Below the pieces are notes generated by a model that did no database searches, was not told the DNA's origin, and saw only the letters and a program-made list of their open reading frames with translations. The position numbers were made by a program, and so were the translations under genes. From Bordetella parapertussis (lineage in GTDB: Bacteria; Pseudomonadota; Gammaproteobacteria; Burkholderiales; JACQAP01), in the NCBI GenBank assembly GCA_945900965.1, contig CAMDKM010000009.1, positions 1 to 64,000 on the forward strand: 64,000 bases of DNA, in the 5' to 3' direction. Positions within the stretch are counted from its first letter, which is position 1. Each line of letters opens with the position of its first letter. Shown one piece after another: positions 17,831 to 27,175 of this stretch.

Positions 17831-18138
17831 TCTGCTCTTCCTGACAAGTTGATTTCCGGCGACGCCCGGGTTGCCATGTTTCGCGTTGTTGTTTTTGTGC
17901 CTGGAAGGTCAAGGCAATTCGTCGGGACACAGCAGCTATCCACCTGATGATGTCCGGTTGGGCTGCTACGGATGTAAGGGAAATGCATATCGAGTGGCAG
18001 CTGCGCGTGTACGGGCTCATTATCAAGATACTCGGCAGTCAAGCTATCGCTGCGGCGTGCAGATTTTTCGAACACGTCATCCTTTCGGCTCTTGCCGTGG
18101 GACAAAATCTGCTCGAATTTTGAAAAGAGTAAAGTCAT
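17827..18138 (-). CDS. Possible small leading gene of the exopolysaccharide operon, unknown function
   Basis: 103 codons from the ATG at 18138 (a TTG lies one codon earlier). Its stop overlaps the start of the glycosyltransferase as ATGA, the same coupling used repeatedly in this operon. It also lies just downstream of the sigma-54 promoter. The predicted protein begins MTLLFSKFEQIL, is hydrophilic, has no signal peptide or membrane segment, and has three cysteines (CC and NC) near the middle. I recognise no family. Codon third positions are less GC-biased than in the neighbouring genes, so it could also be a long untranslated leader. The 4-base overlap is the main support. Confidence 0.4.
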   Translation of the reverse strand: MTLLFSKFEQILSHGKSRKDDVFEKSARRSDSLTAEYLDNEPVHAQLPLDMHFPYIRSSPTGHHQVDSCCVPTNCLDLPGTKTTTRNMATRASPEINLSGRAE

Positions 18139-18236
18139 CAAGGGTCTCAGGAGGGCTTTCGTCAGCCGGTTTTCGGTCTGGTGTCAAATTCTAATAATGG
18201 GAAAAAATGCCCAAATGCGTTTGAGGGAGATAACCA

Positions 18237-18251
18237 GCAGTAAGAGTGCCA
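18237..18251 (-). promoter_or_regulatory. Sigma-54 promoter of the exopolysaccharide operon
   Basis: Read on the minus strand the site is TGGCAC-TCTTA-CTGC, against the RpoN consensus TGGCAC-N5-TTGC. The -24 GG and -12 GC are exactly ten bases apart and only one position of the two hexamer-like blocks differs. Transcription would start about 12 bases further on (near 18225), about 90 bases before the short leading frame. An activator gene of the sigma-54 class is encoded 1.8 kb away. AT-rich palindromic DNA lies just upstream. Confidence 0.75.
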
Positions 18252-18697
18252 GGTATTAGAACTACTAAGAAAAAATGTCTAATATATTGATATTAATATA
18301 TAAATAACTCTTCCATCGCTTGACTTGCCGTCAATAGACATTCTGGATGCTAGAACTTTTTGGTGATTAATGGGTTATTTGACCCATAAATTGGGGAGCA
18401 CTGCTAAGATGGGTAAATCGAAGACAGCCGCCGCTTTGGCCGCTGATCGGCGTGAGCCGAACGGGAAAGGTATTGGCGGGCGAACGTATCCATGCATCGG
18501 TTGACTCAATGCAGTCGATCCAGGCCCTCAACGCCTATGGCGCATTGGTGTTTTTGCGGTTACGTTTTGCGCACTTGCATAAAGATTGCAGACGACTCTC
18601 CCGACAATTTGGGAGGCCAAACACTTATCGGTATGGTCGTCCGGTCGGCTCGCCGGTCACTTGACTAACAGAACAGGATTAATGGCAGCGCAGTACG
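18252..18697. other. Divergent regulatory region between the exopolysaccharide operon and the kinase gene
   Basis: No convincing protein gene. The left part is very AT-rich and holds a perfect inverted repeat ATATATT-N6-AATATAT (18282-18301), and ATGTCTA (18275-18281) with its inverse TAGACAT (18335-18341), both upstream of the sigma-54 site. TGGGT-N6-ACCCA (18371-18386) is a further small palindrome. A 31-codon frame at 18409-18504 (MGKSKTAAALAADRRE...) has a GGGGAG ribosome site but no other support. No strong sigma-70 promoter for the kinase gene was found; TTGACT at 18320 lacks a good -10 partner. Confidence 0.5.
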
Positions 18698-20047
18698 ATG
18701 ACATACGAAAAATCTTTCAATTTTGTTCGCTGGTTCCTGGTATTGAGTCTGATTTGTGTCGCCCTGGTGGGTATCGGTACGTCGATACTTCTCTCGCGCT
18801 TTCTTAGCGAGCGGATACTTCAGCGAGATGCCGAAGTGTCGCGAGAGTTTCTGCAAAGTGCGGCGCAATTCCAGAACGCCATCGCCTATTTTCGGGAACC
18901 CGGACCCACCGGCACCGGGCTCGCGGAATTTGTTCGACAGGTTGGTTTCATGCCAGACGTCATCAGGGCAAACGTATACTCCCTTGACCGCAAGCTTCTC
19001 TGGTCCACTACTCCGAGCCTGGTCGGGAGGCACTTCGATTACAACCATGAGCTCGAGGAGGCTCTGCAAGGGGATATCGCCATCGAAACCGGTACCGCCG
19101 GGGAAGAAAAGGAGCCCAAAGAGGAGCATATGCAGCTTGGAATGGAATCGGCGGTCGAATTCGTCGAGAACTATCTTCCCATTTTTGATCCCGATACCGG
19201 GAAAGTAGTCGGTGTCGTGGAGGTCTACCGATATCCACAGGCCTTGTTCCAGACGATCTACGAAGGAACACGCCTGATATGGATCGCAATGGCGCTGGGA
19301 AGCCTTTTTCTGTACGTCTGTCTGTTCTGGGTCGTGCGGCGGGCCGACCACATCATCAAGAATCAGCATGAGCGTCTGGTGGAATCGGAAACACTGGCTG
19401 CGCTCGGGGAAATGGCAGGCGCGGTTGCCCATGGCATTCGCAATCCGCTGTCTTCCATTCGCACCTCGGCGGAGTTAATGCAGGGGAATATCGACCATTC
19501 ACCGCATGATTCGGCCAAGGACATCGTCGCGGAAGTGGACCGGCTGGAACGTTGGGTGCGGGATTTGCTCGTCTATTCGCAACCCGAGCAGGTGGCGTTT
19601 GAGACGATGCCCATACAACGCGTGCTGGACGAGGCACTTGCGATTCACCGCCGCGAAATAGACCGCCGTGGCATTCGGCTAGCCGTCGATTGTGCCGCGA
19701 ATCTTCCTCTTATTCTTGCGGATATCAATCTGCTTACGCAGGCTTTCAACAGTCTGCTGTCGAACGCCATCGAGGCACTCTCCGATGACGGCGATTTGTC
19801 GATTGTCGCGAGCGTCGAACCCGGCGGCGGAGCGATTCGCGTGACGATCCAGGACAACGGCAGCGGCATTCCCGCAGATCAAATCGCGCAAGTTTTTCGT
19901 GCGTTTTATACGACCAAGAAAAAAGGCCTTGGCGTGGGACTCCCGCTGGTAAAGCGAATCATCAAACGACATCGCGGCTCGATCGACTTGCGCAGCGTGG
20001 TAGGCAAAGGAACGTGCGTCGATGTGATTCTTCCTACAAGGAGTTAA
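18698..20047 (+). CDS. Membrane sensor histidine kinase, NtrB/AtoS-like
   Basis: 449 residues. The first membrane segment is at about 10-33. A periplasmic sensor region follows (about 35-190, with a conserved-looking VGRHFDYN and IFDPDTGKVVGVVEVYR), then a second membrane segment at about 192-213. The phospho-accepting histidine is H245 in AGAVAHGIRNPLSSIRTS. The ATP-binding domain has the N box SNAIEAL (355-361), DNGSGIP (387-393) and GLGVGLP (410-416). Four bases separate its stop from the sigma-54 response regulator gene, its certain partner. In layout the pair resembles kinase and activator pairs that control exopolysaccharide or PEP-CTERM genes in other betaproteobacteria. The signal sensed is unknown. 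Confidence 0.93.
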   Translation: MTYEKSFNFVRWFLVLSLICVALVGIGTSILLSRFLSERILQRDAEVSREFLQSAAQFQNAIAYFREPGPTGTGLAEFVRQVGFMPDVIRANVYSLDRKLLWSTTPSLVGRHFDYNHELEEALQGDIAIETGTAGEEKEPKEEHMQLGMESAVEFVENYLPIFDPDTGKVVGVVEVYRYPQALFQTIYEGTRLIWIAMALGSLFLYVCLFWVVRRADHIIKNQHERLVESETLAALGEMAGAVAHGIRNPLSSIRTSAELMQGNIDHSPHDSAKDIVAEVDRLERWVRDLLVYSQPEQVAFETMPIQRVLDEALAIHRREIDRRGIRLAVDCAANLPLILADINLLTQAFNSLLSNAIEALSDDGDLSIVASVEPGGGAIRVTIQDNGSGIPADQIAQVFRAFYTTKKKGLGVGLPLVKRIIKRHRGSIDLRSVVGKGTCVDVILPTRS

Positions 20048-20050
20048 AAA

Positions 20051-21472
20051 TTGTCAGTCGCTGTTTTGATTGTCGAAGATGAAGTCACCCTCGCGAAGAA
20101 CATGCGCATGTTTCTTGACCGGGAGGGCTTCGAAACCGAGGCGGCCTACTCCGGAGAAGAGGGGCTGCGCCAGGTCGAAGTGTTCCGACCCGACGTCATC
20201 CTGCTCGATTACAGTTTGCCGAAAATGACCGGCCTGGATGTTTTGGAAGCGCTGGGCAAGACCGGCGTAAAAGCCAAGGTCGTCATGATTACTGGGCGGG
20301 GCAGTACTGAAGTTGCGGTGAAAGCCATGAAAATGGGAGCTTCCGATTATCTCAGCAAGCCCATTGCCCTGTCCGAGTTGAGGCTGGTTATCAACCGGCT
20401 GGTGGGAGACGGCAAGTTGGAGAACACCATCTCCTACTATCGGGAAAAGGAAGCCAGGGAAAGCGGTCTTGCCCGGCTGATCGGTGGGTCTCCCGCACTG
20501 ACCGCAATCAAGGGAATGATCGAACGGCTGATTCGCGCGGAGGCGACGCTTGTGGAGGGGGCACCTCCGGCGGTGCTGATCACCGGTGAAACCGGCACGG
20601 GCAAGGAATTGGCGGCTCGCGCCCTGCATTTCGACGGAAGCCGGTCCAAACGGCCATTCGTGGAAGTGAATTGCGCGTCCATTCCGGCTGCTCTGCTGGA
20701 GGCCGAGCTGTTCGGATACGAGAAGGGTGCGTTCACCGATGCCAAACAACGCAAGATCGGGCTTGTCGAAGCCGCGGACGGCGGCACCATTTTTCTCGAC
20801 GAAATCGGGGAAGTGGACGCCGCGGCCCAGGTCAAACTTCTCAAATTGATCGAAGAAAAGACGGTTCGCCGCGTTGGAGGCTTGCGGGAAAACAAGGTGG
20901 ACATCAGGGTCATTGCCGCGACCAACCGGAATCTGGAGGCCATGGTTCGTGACGGGTTATTTCGATCGGACCTTTTCTTCCGGCTTCGTATTGTCCAGAT
21001 CTCGATGCCCCCGTTGCGCGCGCGCGACGGCGATATTGTCGATCTGGCACGTCGGTTTCTTGCGGACCTTGGTGCTCGTTATGGCAGGCCCGGAATGATT
21101 TTCAGTCCGGAGGCCGAGAAGGAGTTACTTGCGTATTCATGGCCAGGCAATGTGCGCGAATTACGCAACGCGATTGAGCAGACGATATTCATGGCGCCAG
21201 GAACCGTCGTCGAACCAATTCATTTAACGTTCTGCCGTACCCTCGAGACGCCGATCGGGACTGTCGCGAACTCCGCGAAAATAACGGATTCCGGCCGTGA
21301 CCAGTTTCGTGAAACGGCCCCAACGCTGGAACAGCTGGAAAAACGCATGGTGGCCGAGGCGCTCCATAACACCGCCGGAAATGTTACCAGGGCCGCGAAA
21401 TTGCTCGGGTTGTCACGCGATACCTTACGTTATCGCATGGAAAAATATGGCCTGACGGCTCCCAGAATGTGA
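20051..21472 (+). CDS. NtrC-family sigma-54-dependent response regulator
   Basis: 473 residues from a TTG start, with AAGGAG just upstream in the end of the kinase gene. The receiver domain (1-118) has the acidic pair E9/D10, phospho-acceptor D53 and K103. The AAA+ domain (about 140-370) has Walker A GETGTGKE (179-186), the sigma-54-contacting loop GAFTDA (226-231) and Walker B FLDEIGE (248-254). The C-terminal Fis-type DNA-binding helix-turn-helix is GNVTRAAKLLGLSRDTLRYRM. It should bind upstream DNA when phosphorylated and remodel RpoN holoenzyme at -24/-12 promoters. Three such sites are visible in this window. GAFTDA instead of GAFTGA is a known natural variant. Confidence 0.95.
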   Translation: MSVAVLIVEDEVTLAKNMRMFLDREGFETEAAYSGEEGLRQVEVFRPDVILLDYSLPKMTGLDVLEALGKTGVKAKVVMITGRGSTEVAVKAMKMGASDYLSKPIALSELRLVINRLVGDGKLENTISYYREKEARESGLARLIGGSPALTAIKGMIERLIRAEATLVEGAPPAVLITGETGTGKELAARALHFDGSRSKRPFVEVNCASIPAALLEAELFGYEKGAFTDAKQRKIGLVEAADGGTIFLDEIGEVDAAAQVKLLKLIEEKTVRRVGGLRENKVDIRVIAATNRNLEAMVRDGLFRSDLFFRLRIVQISMPPLRARDGDIVDLARRFLADLGARYGRPGMIFSPEAEKELLAYSWPGNVRELRNAIEQTIFMAPGTVVEPIHLTFCRTLETPIGTVANSAKITDSGRDQFRETAPTLEQLEKRMVAEALHNTAGNVTRAAKLLGLSRDTLRYRMEKYGLTAPRM

Positions 21473-21502
21473 ATCGCCTAAATTGGGAAGGCGCCTAACC
21501 CT

Positions 21503-21545
21503 GATCCACGTTCTGCGATGCGGTCAGCCGCGCCGAACGTGGATC
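21503..21545. terminator. Large inverted repeat between convergent genes, probable bidirectional terminator
   Basis: GATCCACGTTC (21503-21513) pairs perfectly with GAACGTGGATC (21535-21545). The 21-base loop contains a second small stem, GCGG-TCAG-CCGC. It sits 30 bases after the response-regulator stop and 16 bases after the end of hppA on the other strand. There is no T-run on either side, so a Rho-assisted or structural role is also possible. Confidence 0.5.
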
Positions 21546-21561
21546 TCAAACGCCTGCAGAC

Positions 21562-23598
21562 TTAAAGGACCGGCACCAGCAGCAGGGCCACGATGTTGAT
21601 GATCTTGATCAGCGGATTCACGGCCGGGCCGGCGGTGTCCTTGTAGGGGTCACCCACAGTGTCGCCGGTGACCGCCGCCTTGTGCGTTTCGGATCCCTTG
21701 CCGCCGAAATGTCCGTCCTCGATATATTTCTTGGCATTGTCCCAGGCACCGCCACCGGTGGTCATGGAAATGGCGACGAACAGGCCGGTGACGATCGTGC
21801 CAATGAGCAGACCGCCCAAGGCCCGTATGCCGGCGCCCGGGCCCATCAGCCAGTTCATGCCGAAGGCCACTACCACTGGCACCAGCACAGGCAGCAGCGA
21901 GGGGATCAACATTTCTTTGATGGCCGCCTTGGTGAGCATATCCACCGCACGAGAATAATCCGGCTTGGCTTTGCCTTCCATGATGCCCTTGATTTCGCGG
22001 AACTGGCGGCGGACTTCCACGACCACCGAGCCCGCAGCGCGACCGACGGCTTCCATGGCCATGGCAGCGAACAGATAAGGCACCATGCCGCCGATAAACA
22101 GGCCAATGATCACGGCCGGATCGGACAAGGAAAACACCTGCAACTTGCCGAGTGCTTCCAGGTTATGGGTGTAGTCGGCGAACAGCACCAGCGCCGCGAG
22201 ACCGGCAGAGCCGATGGCATAACCCTTGGTCACCGCCTTGGTGGTATTGCCTACCGCATCGAGCGGGTCAGTAATGTCGCGGATCTTCGAGGGCAACCCT
22301 GCCATTTCGGCGATGCCGCCGGCGTTATCGGTGATCGGGCCATAGGCATCAAGTGCCACGATCATGCCGGTCATGGACAACATGGCGGTGGCGGCGATGG
22401 CGATGCCATAGAGGCCGGCGAAGGCATGCGCCGCCCAGATTGCAGCGCACACGGCGAGCACGGGCAGAGCGGTGGATTTCATCGATACGCCCAGTCCGGC
22501 AATGATGTTGGTGCCGTGGCCGGTTTGCGAGGCGGCCGCGATGTGGCGCACGGGGCCGTATTCGGTGGCGGTGTAGTACTCGGTGATCACCACCATCAAG
22601 GCCGTGAGTACCAGGCCGACGAGCGAGGCGTAGAACAGATTCATCGCGCCAAGCGGGCTGTCGCCCATCATCTTGCCGGTGATGAAGTAAAACGCGATGG
22701 CCGCGAGCACGCCCGACACGATGACGCCCTTATAGAGCGCGTTCATGATCTTGCCGCCTTCATTGGCCTTGACGAAAAAAGTTCCAATTATGGATGCGAT
22801 GATTGACGCACCGCCCAGGACCAGTGGATAGAGCACGGCGTTTTCGCCGATGCTGGCCATCATCAGGCCGCCGAGCAGCATTGTTGCGACGATGGTGACC
22901 GCATAGGTCTCAAACAAGTCGGCGGCCATGCCGGCGCAATCGCCCACGTTGTCGCCGACGTTATCGGCGATTACTGCCGGGTTACGGGGATCGTCTTCCG
23001 GAATACCGGCTTCGACCTTGCCCACCAGATCCGCGCCCACGTCGGCGCCCTTGGTGAAGATGCCGCCGCCCAGACGCGCAAAAATCGAGATCAGTGAAGA
23101 GCCAAAGGCCAGCCCGACCAGGGAGTGCAGCGCCCGGGTCTCGCCAATCATGGCGACCAGGATTCCGTAGTAGCCTGCAACGCCGAGCAGACCCAGCCCG
23201 ACCACCAGCATCCCGGTAATGGCGCCGCCGCGGAAGGCAACCTGAAGCGCGGCGTTCATGCCGTTATTGGCAGCCTCGGCGGTGCGCACGTTGGCGCGCA
23301 CCGATACGTTCATGCCGATATAGCCGGTCAGGCCGGAGAGCACAGCACCAATCAGAAAGCCGATCGCCGAGTACCAATCGAGCCCGAAGCCCAGTACCAC
23401 GAACAACACGGCACCTACCACGGAAATCGTGGTGTATTGCCGGTTCAGATAGGCTTGCGCACCCTGCTGAATGGCGGCAGCGATTTCTTGCATGCGTGTA
23501 TTGCCGGCCGGCTGGCCAAGAATCCACTGGATGGAAATCGCCCCGTAGGCAATCCCGATGATCGCGCACACGAGTGCGAAGATCAGCGCTGAAGACAT
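21562..23598 (-). CDS. hppA: Proton-translocating membrane pyrophosphatase, K+-independent type
   Basis: 678 residues with about 16 membrane segments. The PPi-binding signature DVGADLVGK is followed by [18 protein letters not shown]. In the stretch [17 protein letters not shown] the two positions that decide potassium dependence are lysine and threonine (KAVT), the K+-independent form; K+-dependent enzymes have alanine and glycine there. The enzyme hydrolyses cytoplasmic PPi and pumps H+ outward across the membrane. The next gene on the same strand is a PPi-dependent phosphofructokinase, so both make or use PPi as an energy currency. Confidence 0.96.
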   Translation of the reverse strand: MSSALIFALVCAIIGIAYGAISIQWILGQPAGNTRMQEIAAAIQQGAQAYLNRQYTTISVVGAVLFVVLGFGLDWYSAIGFLIGAVLSGLTGYIGMNVSVRANVRTAEAANNGMNAALQVAFRGGAITGMLVVGLGLLGVAGYYGILVAMIGETRALHSLVGLAFGSSLISIFARLGGGIFTKGADVGADLVGKVEAGIPEDDPRNPAVIADNVGDNVGDCAGMAADLFETYAVTIVATMLLGGLMMASIGENAVLYPLVLGGASIIASIIGTFFVKANEGGKIMNALYKGVIVSGVLAAIAFYFITGKMMGDSPLGAMNLFYASLVGLVLTALMVVITEYYTATEYGPVRHIAAASQTGHGTNIIAGLGVSMKSTALPVLAVCAAIWAAHAFAGLYGIAIAATAMLSMTGMIVALDAYGPITDNAGGIAEMAGLPSKIRDITDPLDAVGNTTKAVTKGYAIGSAGLAALVLFADYTHNLEALGKLQVFSLSDPAVIIGLFIGGMVPYLFAAMAMEAVGRAAGSVVVEVRRQFREIKGIMEGKAKPDYSRAVDMLTKAAIKEMLIPSLLPVLVPVVVAFGMNWLMGPGAGIRALGGLLIGTIVTGLFVAISMTTGGGAWDNAKKYIEDGHFGGKGSETHKAAVTGDTVGDPYKDTAGPAVNPLIKIINIVALLLVPVL

Positions 23599-23937
23599 GA
23601 GTCCCCCCTTATCGATATCAATTCAATGCGGAGCCGAGAAAAGTGGGCCGGCCCGTTAACCCAGCAATGTGACGCCTTACAGGTATTCCGGCGGCATCCC
23701 CGATGTGGCTTTTGGGAAGGCCGGCCAAAAATAACGCGCGATTTTAACCGAATTGCCTGTCTGGTCTACAGGAAGTTGAGGCGGCGGGAAGCGGGAAGCG
23801 GTACGCAAGTGCGCGGGTCGCTGCTATGAAACTTCGGGAGCATTGCCTTCAACAGCCCGTGCCGTACCCAATTTTCGGGTTCAGGACGTCGATCGAGAAG
23901 TAACTTTTGAAGGGTTGGTCCCGCTTGCAGCACTACG
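23599..23937. other. Intergenic region upstream of hppA, no gene
   Basis: 339 bases without a credible reading frame. It should hold the hppA promoter (minus strand) and the end of the phosphofructokinase transcript. GGCCGGCC occurs twice (near 23648 and 23720), and the second copy is flanked by TTTTGG and CCAAAA, forming a hairpin. GCGGGAAGCGGGAAGCGG near 23783 is a short tandem repeat. No clear -35/-10 pair was recognised. Confidence 0.4.
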
Positions 23938-25200
23938 CTAAAGTTTGAATTCGGGCAGTTTCCGGGCAACCGGGGTATTTTTCAGCCTGACATAGCGTGG
24001 CAGGCCGTCCCGAAACGGCGGAAAGTCCTCGCCCTGGATCAGGGGGGCAAGATATGCCCGACATTTTTCCGTGATGGAAAATCCGTCTTTGGAAATGAAA
24101 TCGCGCGGCATGAACTTTTCGCGATTGGCGACATCCTTCAATTCGGCCATTCCGATGGCCCATTTGTAGGGCTTGCCGGATTTGCGAACGATTGTCGGCA
24201 TGACGGCGTTATGACCTTTCAATGCCAACTCCACCGCGGCCTTGCCCACGGCGTAGGCTTGCGCCACGTCGGTTTTGGAGGCGATGTGACGGGCGGCCCG
24301 CTGCAGGTAATCGGCCACACCCCAGTGATATTTGAGGTTGAGGCCTTGTTTGACGATGCCGGCCACAACTGGCGCCACGCCACCGAGTTGCGCGTGCCCG
24401 AAGGCATCCCTAAGTCCCTGGTCGGACAAGAATTTTCCGTCGCTGCCCTTGACACCCTCGGATACCACCACCGAGCAGTAACCATGTTGTTTCACCATGG
24501 CATCGACCCTGGCCAGAAATTGCGCCTGATCGAAAGCAATTTCCGGGAACAGGATCACAATCGGCAATTCCATGTCCGCGCCGGAGGCCAATCCGCCCGC
24601 CGCTGCGATCCAGCCGGCATGGCGGCCCATGACTTCCAGAACGAAGACCTTGGTCGATGTTTTGGCCATGCTTGCCACGTCGAAACTGGCCTCGCGCACC
24701 GACACCGCGACGTATTTGGCAACCGATCCAAAGCCCGGGCAACAATCGGTGATCGGCAGGTCGTTGTCCACGGTCTTGGGAACGTGAATGGCCTTAATCG
24801 GATAGCCCAGCGTTTCGGAAAGTTGCGAAACTTTCAGGCAGGTGTCGGCGGAGTCGCCACCGCCGTTATAGAAGAAATATCCAATGTCATGCGCCCGAAA
24901 GACTTCGATCAAGCGCTCATACTGGGCGCGATTTTCTTCCAGGCCCTTTAATTTGTAGCGGCAGGACCCAAAGGCGCCCGATGGCGTATGTTTGAGCGCC
25001 GCAATGACGGACGCGGGCTCGCGAGTGGTGTCGATCAGGTCTTCGGTCAACGCGCCGATGATGCCGTTACGCCCGGCGAAGACTTTGCCGATTTTTGCCT
25101 TGTGCTTGCGCGCGGTTTCGATAACGCCGGCTGCCGAGGCATTGATGACCGCGGTCACCCCGCCGGATTGAGCGTAAAACGCATTCATTTTTTTCTTCAC
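23938..25200 (-). CDS. pfp: Pyrophosphate-dependent 6-phosphofructokinase
   Basis: 420 residues from a GTG at 25200. GGAGG at 25207-25211 lies 6 bases upstream, a better fit than the TTG at 25206 or the ATG at 25188. The phosphoryl-donor site reads GGGDSAD (115-121) and PKTVDND (143-149). The aspartate and lysine there mark PPi as donor; ATP enzymes have GGDGS and PGTIDND. Substrate-binding MGRHAGW is at 193-199. The enzyme interconverts fructose 6-phosphate and fructose 1,6-bisphosphate reversibly. With hppA next to it, PPi from biosynthesis (including sugar-nucleotide synthesis) can be recycled. Confidence 0.93.
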   Translation of the reverse strand: MKKKMNAFYAQSGGVTAVINASAAGVIETARKHKAKIGKVFAGRNGIIGALTEDLIDTTREPASVIAALKHTPSGAFGSCRYKLKGLEENRAQYERLIEVFRAHDIGYFFYNGGGDSADTCLKVSQLSETLGYPIKAIHVPKTVDNDLPITDCCPGFGSVAKYVAVSVREASFDVASMAKTSTKVFVLEVMGRHAGWIAAAGGLASGADMELPIVILFPEIAFDQAQFLARVDAMVKQHGYCSVVVSEGVKGSDGKFLSDQGLRDAFGHAQLGGVAPVVAGIVKQGLNLKYHWGVADYLQRAARHIASKTDVAQAYAVGKAAVELALKGHNAVMPTIVRKSGKPYKWAIGMAELKDVANREKFMPRDFISKDGFSITEKCRAYLAPLIQGEDFPPFRDGLPRYVRLKNTPVARKLPEFKL

Positions 25201-25225
25201 TGCCAACCTCCGGAAAACTATTCAT

Positions 25226-25372
25226 CACGGAGGACACGGAGAACACGGAGAAAATCGCGAGCAAAGCCATACGGGATATTTTTTGCCAGACAGAGCCGCA
25301 ATATTCTCTTCTGGCTACTTCGACCCGCAGTTCGCAATTTCGATTTGCTCCGTGTTCTCCGTGTTCTCCGTG
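25226..25372. repeat. Inverted CACGGAG-type repeat pair
   Basis: Three tandem units of about 9 bases (CACGGAGGA, CACGGAGAA, CACGGAG) at 25226-25250 face three inverse units (CTCCGTGTT repeated) at 25348-25372. The 97-base AT-rich spacer lies between them. The pair fills the space between the phosphofructokinase and adk genes and could fold into one long hairpin in the adk-pfp transcript. The same unit recurs at 56263-56390. Confidence 0.8.
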
Positions 25373-25384
25373 CTTATATCCCTT

Positions 25385-26107
<723 letters not shown>

Positions 26108-26884
26108 TTATAGGGTCCGATTCGATTGGCCGGAAAACGCCCGGCGCATTTTTTCCAGATCCGCGGGGGTGTCGACGCCGGGCTCTGGTGCATCTTCGGT
26201 CACCGTAACCTGAATCCGGAAACCATGCCACAAGGCGCGCAATTGTTCGAGCGCTTCGAATTGTTCGATTTTTGCGGCTGCCAAGGTGGCGTAGGTTTTC
26301 AGGAATCGGCAGCGGTAAGCATACAAGCCCAGGTGCCGGAAGATCGGCAATCCTTCGGGCAGGTGCGAAAGATCCCTGGCGAACGCATCTCGGGCAAAAG
26401 GAATCGGCGCGCGCGAGAAATAGAGCGCCTGACCGCTTTTGTCCATGACCACCTTAACCACGTTTGGATCCAGAGCCTCGGCGATCGAATCGATCGAATG
26501 ACAGGCGGTGGCAATGTCGGCATCGGGATGTGAATGTAATTGCTGCGCCACAGCGACAATCAGGGAAGGCGGGATGCGCGGCTCGTCGCCCTGGACATTC
26601 ACAACAATCTGATCTTCGCCCCAGCCGCGCTGGCTGGCCACTTCCGCAAGACGGTCGGTGCCGGATGCATGATCGCTGCTTGTCATCATCACTGTGTGTC
26701 CGTGTTCTCTGACCGCTACCTCGATGCGCGCATCATCGGTTGCCACGATGACCTCGCGGGCGCCGGATTCCCGGCCACGCTCGGCAACGTGGACCACCAT
26801 CGGTTTACCGGCAATATCGGCCAGCGGCTTGCCCGGCAGACGCGAGGACGCAAAACGGGCGGGGATGACGACGACAAAGTTCAT
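26108..26884 (-). CDS. kdsB: 3-deoxy-manno-octulosonate cytidylyltransferase
   Basis: 258 residues from the ATG at 26884 ([21 protein letters not shown]). Upstream in-frame codons run through a repeat and are not used. The nucleotidyltransferase signature [15 protein letters not shown] is at the start, with [11 protein letters not shown] in the middle. It activates Kdo as CMP-Kdo for the inner core of lipopolysaccharide. It lies with lpxK, as in many Gram-negatives. A 111-base space with GTGAC repeats separates it from the Trm112-like gene. Confidence 0.96.
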   Translation of the reverse strand: MNFVVVIPARFASSRLPGKPLADIAGKPMVVHVAERGRESGAREVIVATDDARIEVAVREHGHTVMMTSSDHASGTDRLAEVASQRGWGEDQIVVNVQGDEPRIPPSLIVAVAQQLHSHPDADIATACHSIDSIAEALDPNVVKVVMDKSGQALYFSRAPIPFARDAFARDLSHLPEGLPIFRHLGLYAYRCRFLKTYATLAAAKIEQFEALEQLRALWHGFRIQVTVTEDAPEPGVDTPADLEKMRRAFSGQSNRTL

Positions 26885-26994
26885 GTGACAGGGATTCGGT
26901 GACGGGTGACGGGAATCCGGTGACAAGTGACGAGTGGCGGGAGCGCTTCCGCTGTTCACTCGTTACTCGTCACACGTCACCGCTTTATCTGTCA
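26885..26994. repeat. GTGAC-rich imperfect inverted repeat
   Basis: The segment is built of GTGAC-like units (GGTGACGGGTGACGGG, GGTGACAAGTGACGAGTG). It turns over near 26945 into the inverse (CACTCGTTACTCGTCAC, CGTCACCGC, GTCAC). It would fold into a long imperfect hairpin between the Trm112-like gene and kdsB. No coding potential is seen. Confidence 0.6.
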
Positions 26995-26995
26995 C

Positions 26996-27175
26996 TCAAA
27001 CTTCCTCCTCGGGAGGAAGTTTGCGCGCTTCGTCTTCCAGCATCACCGGAATGTCGTCCTGGATCGGATAGCCGAGGCGGCAGGGCTTGCAGATCAGCTC
27101 CAACTCGGTTTTTCGATAGAGCAAGGGGCCCTTGCACAGCGGGCAGACCAGGATATCAAGCAGTTTGGGATCCAT
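26996..27175 (-). CDS. Trm112-family small zinc-ribbon protein (YcaR/UPF0434)
   Basis: 59 residues. The ATG at 27175 lies inside the end of lpxK (20-base overlap). Sequence begins [18 protein letters not shown] and has a second pair ICKPC followed by [14 protein letters not shown]. The two CxxC pairs make one zinc site. Homologues in archaea and eukaryotes are activators of methyltransferases; the bacterial partner is uncertain. The place between lpxK and kdsB is conserved in many proteobacteria and supports a real gene. Confidence 0.93.
   Translation of the reverse strand: MDPKLLDILVCPLCKGPLLYRKTELELICKPCRLGYPIQDDIPVMLEDEARKLPPEEEV

Noticed and set aside
18431..18470. Hairpin TCGGC-GTGA-GCCGA as part of a cyclic-di-GMP riboswitch
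   Set aside because: The GNRA-type hairpin is real, but the conserved core sequences of known riboswitch classes are not present around it.
725..21472. Exosortase/PEP-CTERM system in the exopolysaccharide region
   Set aside because: Gene style and the sigma-54 pair suggested it, but no exosortase-like membrane protein and no PEP-CTERM tail is encoded in the window.
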